This document shows, piece after piece, positions 55,637 through 64,000 of a stretch of 64,000 nt of DNA; positions within the stretch are counted from its first letter, which is position 1, and each line of letters begins with the position of its first letter. The DNA is taken from contig FJOG01000019.1 in assembly GCA_900073065.1 (NCBI GenBank), positions 482,887-546,886 of the forward strand. The letters are read 5' to 3'. The translations under genes were made by a program, and so were the position numbers. The notes beneath the pieces were generated by a model. It searched no databases and had not been told where the DNA came from. It was given only the letters and a program-made list of their open reading frames with translations. This DNA is from Phialocephala subalpina (lineage: Eukaryota > Ascomycota > Leotiomycetes > Helotiales > Mollisiaceae).

Positions 55637-58600
55637 TTAAAATCCGGGAGGAGGACCAGTGAATCGCGAGACGCCGCCCACAATAGGGCTGCCAATTTCA
55701 CCAGGTGCGCCGACAGTACGGTGCGAAGTTGGTAGATCATCCTCGTGACGAATGAAGACGTGACCATCGCCATTATCGCGAACATCGAAGGAACCGCCGC
55801 CATTCATCGCATTGCCTTCAGTCTCGCATATCTCAAGCAGCTCTTGTTCAGTGACTGGTGGCTCACCAGGTGGACTGAGATGGTCGACCCCATCCTTGAC
55901 GATCTTGACATCATAGAATCCATCTGGGGTAGATCCATCAAGGTTCTTACAGGCACGGCACAGCATCAATCGCACCATGACAGGGCGAGCTTGTGGTGGG
56001 CGATTTACTGGACCACCATTGCCGAAGGAGCTATTTGGCGTTGAACCCCAGCTTCCCATAAAACCTGAGCCAGGCAATGATGATGGACCGAATGGGTTCG
56101 GAGCACCCCAGGTGTTGTAGCCAGGGATAGGACTAGCAAATGCGGATGGGTCCATGAAGGGGGGAGCGAAGGCTTGCCGACTCATGTTTCCTGGAGCCGC
56201 GCTTTGGCGTCGAGCACCTGATGCAGAGCTGAAAGGCTCATCAGAATCGTCAAGTAAAGCACTGCTTCCCAGATGGTTGCTCAAATCATCGATATCGTTC
56301 TTGCTCGAGTCACCGTGACGTTGACCATGTACCACACTGCCCGGACGACCGATCGGAGCTGGTCGAGCAATTGGCTGGGCTTGTGGTGCTGCACCAGGTA
56401 TCTCTGCGGGCTTATCGAATGTTGCAGACTGTTGTCTTGAATGGGATTGGGAACCTGGGCCCTCCTTTGGGAATCCAAAGGGCTGACCGATTCCGGCTAG
56501 GCCATTAGGGATCTGGGGGAAGCCTGGGGGTCCATGTTGCATGGGGAAACCTCGACCTTGTGGCATCTGGTTCATAGGTCCTGGATGCATTGGCATACCG
56601 TTCGGGCCTATTGGTCTGAATTGGCCACCCATCGGTTGATGAGGAAACATTGGGTCGTGTTGCATTCGACCACCAAATCCGGGCATCATAGGCATACCAG
56701 GGTTAAAGCCCATATGCATTGGCGGTAGAATACCGAATGGATTTGGTTGGGGCATACCAGGGGGGCTTTTGAGGGCTGCATGAATCGGTGAAGTGGCTTG
56801 CGGATGATGAAGGTATGGATTTTGAGGGTGATTCTTGCCAGGTGGCCCAATTGGTCCAGGACTGCCTTGTAATGGGGTAGATGGAATAGGGGACGCGTTT
56901 TGGCTCAGATTGGCTGTCTGGGGGGTTTGCGGGACTGACACCGATGAGTTCGAATCTTGTTGAGAATTTGATGTCCGTAGTTTGATTGGAGTCGGGGCTT
57001 TTGGAATTGCAGGAGTTGCAACTGGAATGTGGGGGGAAGCGACTGGGTGCGATTGCAAGTTTGCAGGTATTGGGACCGGAGGTCGCTTTACTGCTGCCAG
57101 AGCTGCTTGAGCGGCTGCTTGTTGGGCTGCAACTTCCTCGCGCTTTTGCTTCTCCTTGGCTTCCTTTTCGGATTTTGCTCTGGCCTCCTTGTCGCGCTTC
57201 TCTCGCTCTTGCTTCTCGCGTCGCTCCTTGGCTTCACGCTCCTTGGCCTCCTTGGCTTCTCTCTCCTTTTGTCTCGCCTCTTCCTTTTCCTTGCGTTCCT
57301 TTTCCTTTGCTTCGCGTTGCTTGCGTTCCAGCTCTGCTTGTCTCTCACGCTGTTCCTGCAATCGGCGTTGCTTTTCAGCTTCCTTTCTTAGTCGCTCTTC
57401 TTCCTCTGCTTTCTTCAATGCATCTTTTTTCCTCCGCTTCTCCTCGGCCCGCAAACGTTGTTCTTCGGCTTTCTTCTCTTCGGCCGCACGAAGCTCGGCT
57501 TCCTCAGCAGCTCTGTCGGCATCTCGCTTGGCCTTCTCCTCCGCAAGTGCCTGTTTCTTCTGTGCCGCCTTTTCCTTTTTCTTCTGAGCGTCCTTGGCTT
57601 TCTTAGCCTTCTTCTGCTCATCGGCACGGTTCTCTTCCTCAAGTTCTTCAAGGAGCTTTTGCTGCCGCTCTTTAGCAACTTTGTCCTTGTAGGCGGTTAA
57701 TACTCTCTGCTCGAACATCCGGGCCGCGAATATCTGGAACATGCGTCGTCCTTCCTCCATTCGCTGCTCTTCTGTCATGGTATCCTAGTAAAATTAGAAC
57801 AAAATTGCATGCGGCATCTTTCTTTACGTACCATCTCCTCCTCATCATAGTCCTCATCCTGACTGTCATACTCATCATCATCCTCATCGTCATCATCGTA
57901 CTCCTCGTCGTCCGGCGGAGGAGGGTGATTATGAGTGTGGGCGTGAGGGTGCATGGAGCCATTTGGTGGATGTCCATAATTTGGATTCGAATATGCCTCT
58001 CGAGCATCTTCTTCCCGAGCCATACGGCGCTCAGCAAGTTGTTCCATCATCTCTATGAACTTCTTCCCATCATTCTTCAAAAGGTCGTCTGCTACGGTAA
58101 GGATACCACCTTGTACGGTGAGGCTGTTACCAAAATTAAAGAAGTCTGTTGCATGACTTCGAGGAAGCTCTTCTGGTTCCTCCTCGCTATAGTCATCCTC
58201 ATCTCCGTCTTCTTCGCTATATTCTTCCTCGCCATCATCATCTTCGTCGTCGCCGGGCTGTTCCACTATCCTACCACGAGACGGTTGCTGACCATTGAAA
58301 GCAGGGGGCAGTCGATTTGGAGGTTGAAGACCACTCATAGTTCCAAAACGTCGAGGTGGGGGCATCATGGGAGGTCCGCCATCACCTTGATGGTTTGCGT
58401 ACTGCTCGAGCTCCTCGTAGTATGCGTCGTAGAGAACTTCCAGCTCTTCTTCAATAGCTGTCCGCTTGCGACCACACACCGTACAGCTACAAGAATGCTT
58501 TTGTTGTTCCTTCATCTTCTTCAAAACTGCATCCTTCTCGACCTTGACTAATGACTTCCGCTCCTCTTCGCCTAGGGACAGCCAGAACTCCTTTATTCGC

Positions 58601-59310
58601 TCGCGTTCTTCTTGGGACGAGGTATTCCAAATCTTCTCTTTCGATATCCCAGGACCTCGAGGCATGTTCGTAGATGCTAATGGAGGAAGTGGTAGGGAGA
58701 CATGATTATGCGACAAGCCATTAGTTCCGCGATGAATATGCGCTGGGATTTCGTGTTGCAAGCTCTTGGTCTTCTTTTTCTTTTTCGACTTCTTGCCGGA
58801 AGCGTTTGCGGGTATGTCGTAGCCATTAGCTGGGGAGCCATTCTGCCCAAACGAGCCAGAGTATCCATCGCCATCCTCGTCACTGAAGTATTGGTCGCCT
58901 TCTGCCGGATCGAACTGCCCATCGTCCTCGTACGATTCGCGCTGGTCGTCAAAATTGACATCATGGAAACGAGCCTGTATAGCTTCCATCTCTCTCTTCA
59001 GCATGCCGTTTGTCGGGCTATCTGGTTGCTGCTCTGCAGCGAGCTTTGCGGCTTGCTTTTGTCTTCGCTTTTGCTTCTTCCGATTGACTGTAGGCGCAGC
59101 TCCATTGGTTCCTGGCGGAGGTGCAGGCATTTGTCCGTTTGATTTGATGGTTGTCTGGGCCATGGCGGGTGATGTCTCGGAAGATTCTGTGCTGTTGGAT
59201 TTGGGGACAGTTATGAATTTCGAACCATCCTTGTTCGTGTACTTCGCAGTCGCTTTCGAGGTTGGAGACGTTGGGGATTGCACGGTTTGGTGCCGTTGGT
59301 TCGCGGGCAT
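55637..59310 (-). CDS. NST1: Stress response protein NST1
   Basis: Exons 59310-57832 and 57784-55637 over a 47-nt intron (GTACGT..ACTAG); the join gives [20 protein letters not shown] in phase. Product 1208 residues. Family order is complete: polar N-terminus with [20 protein letters not shown]; a Cys-containing centre, [29 protein letters not shown]; long Asp/Glu tracts; [20 protein letters not shown] with [20 protein letters not shown]; then [20 protein letters not shown]. Next comes a coiled coil of about 200 residues made of K/E/R/A runs, and a P/G/Q/M-rich C-terminus with [16 protein letters not shown] near the end. NST1 in yeast acts in salt tolerance and interacts genetically and physically with Msl1. 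The acidic runs and coiled coil produce large antisense ORFs that are not genes. Divergent from the Rho2-type gene. Confidence 0.95.
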
Positions 59311-60285
59311 TCCGATTAGATCTGCTGTTGATTAGAGGGCATGGAAGGGTGGCAACTGTTCCCGGAGCAAAGGTCAGAGACTGCGCAAGAAGTTTCTTGC
59401 CCAACAAGGTGGAGTGTAAGGTGATATGCTTCCGGAGCTCACACTGGAAGTCAGTGGAATATTGGATGTATTGCCCCACCAAGGTGTATGTTCTGCCGGC
59501 TGAAGTTGGGCGGTATTGCGAGGTCACGGGGGCTCGTTTCGGTTCGGTGTGGTGGGGGGCGATCGAGGAGGAGTCTGCGAGGTGGTTGTGTAGTCGTGGA
59601 GCAGAGGAGAGAACCTTTGAGTCCGTGGAGTAGGATCGATGCTGAGTACCCTCCGTATTAGGATAGCAGACGTTCAAAAGGCACTAGCGAACCAGCGGCC
59701 TGAGGCTTCAGGAAGCGACTGACGGCTCATGATGCGGCGGTGCTGATTTCAATGGCGAGACGCGCATGCAAACTTTATGTTGACTAAAACTACCACGATA
59801 TTTGGAACATTCTCCCAAAATACAGGTCCTTCCCTCATTATCAATTCATCGATCATTGTTCTGTTCTTCTCCTCTTGCCCTCCGCAATTACGAGCCTCAC
59901 TGACAGCATAAAACCCGTGCACGGCCTTGCTCAGCCTCCGGTGGTCTCCTACCAAGAATATTCGCCAATCCAATCTAGCTGCGACAAGAAAAGGGAGACG
60001 GTTTGATCTGTACCTGGGGATAAATACCCTTCCCTCCTCAGCCTGGTCTTCCCCAATCATACCGTCGTGTTTCCTCGATTCCAACGTCCAGTCGGCTTAT
60101 CCGAGACAGCCAGCCCTCAAACACCAGGCTCGTATCGACAAACTTTCCTTCCCAGGACTATAACTTCAGGAGAACAAATTGAGCTCCTTCGCATCTTCTT
60201 CCTTGCCTTTACTGGCACAGGCTCTGCGAAACCCATCCTCGTCCATCATCCGTTCCGACGTGGTTAACGGTCTCAATCAACAGCC
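59311..60285. promoter_or_regulatory. Divergent intergenic region between NST1 and the Rho2-type gene
   Basis: Holds both promoters and probably long 5' leaders. Several short ORFs but none with support. No specific site called. Confidence 0.45.
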
Positions 60286-61256
60286 ATGGCCCAACAAGCA
60301 CAAAATGTTATGCGAAGGTGTGTGGGAGCATAAATTATTGCAGTCTTTCCTTCCATCAATTCAGGTTGGATATCTTGTGGAACTGCTGCTCAATTACCTG
60401 GAACGTCATTTCGAGTGGTCAGACAGCTGAAGGATGCCAATTTATTTTCCTAGACATTGCTTCTACCATCCGCGTCTTCCATATGCTGAAGAATGTGGCG
60501 GTATTCACCATGTGCTAACAACCCACCAGGAAACTGGTCATAATCGGAGACGGAGCTTGTGGGAAAACATCACTGCTCAGTGTTTTCACTCTAGGTTACT
60601 TTCCAACGGTAAGCTGGCCGCGGGCTTCTTGAGATATGCAATCGTTGCTAACATCTTTCATAGCATTACGTGGGTCCGGATATGGCTGGAATTGGGTCTC
60701 TGTACTAACCGCAGATTTTAGGTTCCAACCGTCTTCGAAAACTACGTTACAGATTGCAGAGTGGACGGAAAGAGTGTTCAATTGGCATTATGGGATACAG
60801 CAGGACAAGAAGACTACGAGAGACTACGACCTCTAGCATATTCGAAAGCTCACGTTATTCTAATTGGTTTCTCGATTGATACCCCCGATTCTCTGGATAA
60901 CGTTAAACACAAGGTAGGGATCAAAGGGTGGATCGATTTATCCATCTCCGCTAATTCTCTGGCAGTGGGTTGAAGAAGCAAACGAGCGATGTCCAAACGT
61001 TCCGATAATCCTGGTGGGCCTCAAGAAAGATCTCCGTGAAGATCCAGTGGCTATTGAAGAAATGCGAAAGAAGTCGCAGCACTTCGTTACAACTCGAGAA
61101 GCAACCGAGATTGCACACGACATTGGAGCAAGAAAATACCTTGAATGCTCTTCGTTGACGGGAGAAGGAGTCGATGATGTCTTTGAGGCGGCAACACGAG
61201 CTGCTTTGCTCACGTTCGAGAAAGGGGAGGGTGGTGGATGTTGCGTCGTGCTCTGA
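60286..61256 (+). CDS. RHO2: Rho-type small GTPase, Rho2 group
   Basis: Five exons: 60286-60317, 60530-60608, 60664-60669, 60722-60913 and 60966-61256; total 199 residues. [11 protein letters not shown] starts in CAGCCATGG. Exon 2 has the P-loop, [20 protein letters not shown]. The third exon is only six bases (CATTAC, His-Tyr) and is needed to complete switch [14 protein letters not shown]. Both flanking introns (55 and 52 nt) have good branch points (GCTAAC, TACTAAC) and GT..TAG ends. Switch II is [18 protein letters not shown], the guanine-specificity region is [11 protein letters not shown] and [14 protein letters not shown] follows. The C-terminus CCVVL is a CaaX box ending in Leu (geranylgeranyl) with an adjacent Cys for palmitoylation. 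It is closest to fungal Rho2, which acts at the plasma membrane in cell-wall glucan synthesis and polarity. Intron 1 is 212 nt. Confidence 0.95.
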
Positions 61257-61936
61257 GCTAAAGAGACTCAAATCTGGCAGATTGAAGAGCCAGGGAGGCA
61301 GGTTCGGTGGACAAAGAGCACATGGGAACGGGCAAACAACATTTCGAATATACTCTTTCTAATGGACCAGCGCACGAACGGAACACGGCTTCTCTTCACA
61401 GCAATCTTCTGGCGTTTTCCTCTGTACACCGATTCCGGCCTACTAGGCTCTCTTTGCTTCACTACACGGATCAAAAGCTTCGACTCTACACCATACAATT
61501 TGCTGTGCTATACTTGGTTATGGTTGGAGGCTTGCAGATAGACTTTTAATGATCACGACGGGTCGCACCCAATTTGTCGACTTTCGAGTTTCCTTTTCAT
61601 ATCACATACCCCGCAGCGGATGGAATGAATTGGACGAAAGTGGTTTTACTGCATTGCTTGCAGATGGAGCGTTGGTCTAATCGAAGACTTGTACATATCA
61701 CACCCAAGCGAGTATTATGAACATGGGCTGGCCTTGTCCTTGTTTCCACAAAGACATCTCTTGATATTGTACAGTGTATGTTGGTGTCCGCCATATCCTT
61801 CTTCGTCTGGTAAAGCCTACGGTGGCTCTACATCTGAGAGCTGGATCGTCCGGCATTCGTTTGGTCGCATGGTACTTGTACACCTCTTTCCTCCCTCTCC
61901 CCCCACACACTCGCCTTATAGTAGACAACCGTTGCT
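61257..61936. other. Convergent intergenic region
   Basis: 3' flanks of the Rho2-type gene and of the mL40 gene. Short ORFs only. Confidence 0.45.
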
Positions 61937-62672
61937 CTATCTCGTCCAGCCGTGATTCCATGCCTCCGCCCCGGGAGTATCGGTCTGCATCCTCGCATAC
62001 TCAATCGGCACACCTCCATGTCCAAAAATGCCCTTCTTCTCCATCGCAATCCTGTACAACCTTCCAGCATCTTTCGTTCCCGGCGCATCAAGTAATCGGA
62101 GCTCTTCGCAAGCCGAATGCATAGATTGGTACATCCTATTCGAATTTGATCAGCCAATGCCCAATGCCTTCTTTGGCGCTTCCTGCTCTAATCCCAAGCC
62201 AGTCCGGTATTCCCCAAATCCTTCCCATTCACCAATTCAAATATAGAACCCAAGAAAAGTCGATGAAAACATACCTATACAACTCCCTCTCCTCAGCTTC
62301 CAACTTCTTCCTCCTCGCCAACATCCACGCCCGATGAATCGTCCAATGTCTCAACGCCCTCATACGACTGAACCTCAACGGCCTAGGCGTCAACGGATGC
62401 TGCATATGGTATCTTATCAAAGTGATTCTCGGATCTTTCACTGGTCCTTTTCTCCCTGATTTTGGGTTCTTCTTTGCGCGGCCGCCACCTCGGAGGGCGA
62501 GAGAGGGCGTGGTGCTGAATGATCGCATCATTGTGGTCGTCCATGAGCGAGTGAAGGAGGGTATGGGGAGGGCTCGAGGGATGGTTGAGTTGGAGGTGAG
62601 AGAGAGTGAGCGGAAGGAGGCGAGGAGGGGGGAGATCATGGTTCGTATCGAGGCGTGGGTTTGGGAGGCCAT
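61937..62672 (-). CDS. MRPL28: Mitochondrial large-subunit ribosomal protein mL40 (yeast MrpL28)
   Basis: Exons 62672-62275 and 62135-61937 with a 139-nt intron (GTATGT..AATAG), joined through a split Arg codon. Product 198 residues. The N-terminal 60 residues are S/T/R-rich and without acidic residues, a mitochondrial targeting sequence. The core is KDPRITLIRYHMQHPLTPRP, LRFSRMRALRHWTIHRAWML, then across the join ELYRMYQSMHSACEELRLLD and EKKGIFGHGGVPIEYARMQT, ending EAWNHGWTR, as in fungal mL40. It is a structural protein of the mitoribosomal large subunit. The ATG at 62672 is chosen as first in frame; upstream codons have no ATG. It is divergent from the DUF1749 gene with 379 bases between starts. 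Confidence 0.93.
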
Positions 62673-63051
62673 TGTTGTGGTAGTGGTGAGCTGGACTGGG
62701 AGGGAGCTGTTGATCGCCGTGATGCTGGAGATTTTCTGAGAGTTCGAAAGGGTCACGTGCCGTAGTAGGGCGAGCTGCGCCTACCACATGTGCAGACCCC
62801 TGCTGCCTTTTTCGTCTCGCTGTGCTCTTTCCTTGATGTCGAACAAATAGTTCAAGTGACTGCCCTTTGGAACTTTAATAGTAGGAGAGGATCGCCAGCA
62901 TTCTTCAACAGATTGTCATCGACCTCAATTCTCTCACAACATTCCACACTTTCCTCTCTAGTGTCGCCGGATAAGTGCATTCCCGCCGTCTCACTTCTTG
63001 AAAACTCAACTCTGTAGCTATTCAGAAACACCAACTGACACCAAAGACGAA
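62673..63051. promoter_or_regulatory. Divergent promoter of mL40 and DUF1749 genes
   Basis: Compact 379-base region between two starts. It includes TTCGAAAGGGTCACGTGCCG near 62745, with an E-box-like CACGTG at 62754-62759. Site function is a guess. Confidence 0.4.
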
Positions 63052-64000
63052 ATGGCGGCTCCAAGAAAAGGATTTGTACACAATTATGTAAGCAAGGTTC
63101 CTATCTCCATTAGCTCCTCTGTTTGGCAGTAGCCCTAGCAAGCCTGCCCCCTCTTCTCAAAGCATTCAGCTCTCTTCCACCATTGAAGCTCAAGCACTTG
63201 GTATACAGCTATAACAAGGAGCTCCGAGTATTATTCACCTTGCCTTTAGCTTTGTGAACGATTCCTCTACCAGTCTGAAGCTCAATAACTCACCTTGTAT
63301 TAGACTTCTCGCCTCACAGCCTTCGAGCATACCCCACACTCGGTATATGGCACCTCACAAAACGTGATCCTCTTCATTGGGGGTCTCTTCGACGGTCTTC
63401 AGACAGTTCCATATGTGTCCAAGATTTCTGACGCTTTGTCACCGACCTGGACCCTTGCGCAAGTTCACCTCTCTTCCTCCTACACTGGCTGGGGGACTGC
63501 CTCCTTGCAACAAGATGTCAAGGAACTCTCGAAGTGCGTCTCTTACTTCCGCGGTATCAAGTCTGGAAAGATTGTGCTGATGGGTCATGTAAGTACCTGG
63601 TCTGCGTTTAATTGTCAGGTTCCTTTTCCAGACCCGTGGGCCTTGGACACCTGCTCACACCCCTGGCGTTGAGTTTGTCTTGCCTTTCTGCTCTCTTGAT
63701 TCGTGACTCTCGTAGGTTGCTGACGCTTATCTTCTAGTCAACTGGTTGCCAAGATGTCATGGAGTATCTCACTGGGCCAGGCAAAGAGACTCGACCTCCA
63801 ATCGACGCCGGCATCATCCAAGCCCCAGTCAGTGACCGAGAAGCTATCCTCATGTCTACATCCCCAGCAGACTACAAAACCAGCTGTGAGGCCGCCCAGA
63901 AGATGGTCGACGCAGGTGAATCGAACGAAATACTGCCATCAAAGTTAACGAGCATGCCGTGCCCAATCTCCGCTTACCGATGGCTTTCACTTCTCAGTCC
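63052..64000 (+). CDS. DUF1749 alpha/beta hydrolase (UPF0613/SidJ-like), cut by window end
   Basis: Exons 63052-63087 (MAAPRKGFVHNY), 63304-63588 and 63738 to beyond 64000; introns of 216 and 149 nt, both GTAAGT/GTAAGC to TAG. The joined protein reads LFIGGLFDGLQTVPYVSKIS, then QVHLSSSYTGWGTASLQQDV and IVLMGH-STGCQDVMEYLTGP, where the nucleophile Ser (GHSTGCQD) is formed exactly at an exon junction. PIDAGIIQAPVSDREAILMS follows. This is the fungal DUF1749 family (PF08538). SidJ, an Aspergillus member, hydrolyses the siderophore fusarinine C/TAFC products; other members are uncharacterised, so the substrate is open. The C-terminal third lies outside the window. Cytosolic by lack of a signal peptide. 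Confidence 0.9.

Noticed and set aside
57156..57587. Plus-strand ORF rich in S, A, F, L and R inside NST1
   Set aside because: Antisense shadow of the K/E/R/A coiled coil; NST1 on the minus strand is certain.

Overview
The window is nuclear DNA of a filamentous ascomycete (Pezizomycotina). Introns are mostly 45-60 nt with GT..AG ends and CTRAC-type branch points. The gene content is typical of such genomes: HET, CFEM, 2EXR, RTA1, BTB, RINGv, an AreA-type GATA finger and NST1. The many BTB and 2EXR-like genes and the short AT-only islands suit a leotiomycete, but the class is an inference. There are two assembly gaps (14396-14682 and 49866-50396). I saw no rRNA, tRNA, CRISPR array or intact transposon.

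Layout. 1-8.4 kb is accessory: a diverged tandem repeat, an intact HET gene between two AT-rich islands, a frameshifted conserved gene, a dead 2EXR gene and a decayed duplicated fragment. 8.6-20.1 kb is mostly intact: a GT31-like glycosyltransferase divergent from a RINGv membrane protein, two divergent BTB genes (one with an FG-nucleoporin-like tail), a DHA1-type MFS transporter and an unknown conserved protein. 21.0-22.6 kb is a broken gene. 23.4-32.8 kb holds four minus-strand genes: a BBE-type FAD oxidoreductase, an RTA1 membrane protein, a GATA factor with a triplicated segment and a vacuolar amino-acid-type MFS transporter. 34.5-35.3 kb is a dead membrane-protein gene.

35.8-43.3 kb is housekeeping: a TRAPPC12-like TPR protein, acetolactate synthase (ILV2) and, divergent from it, galactokinase (GAL1). 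44-54.3 kb is accessory again: a HET remnant, a CFEM membrane protein with an in-frame stop, a dienelactone hydrolase, three BTB remnants, a C2H2 zinc-finger protein and a third AT-rich island. 55.6-64 kb is conserved core: NST1, a Rho2-type GTPase with a 6-nt micro-exon, mitochondrial ribosomal protein mL40 and, divergent from it, a DUF1749 hydrolase that runs off the edge.

About nine loci are disrupted against roughly eighteen that read through cleanly, and the disrupted ones sit in the accessory blocks. Exon joins were inferred by eye from splice signals, phase and remembered family patterns. The most testable oddities are the 6-nt Rho2 micro-exon, a 34-nt intron in the CFEM gene, the BTB/FG-tail protein and the triplicated segment of the GATA factor.
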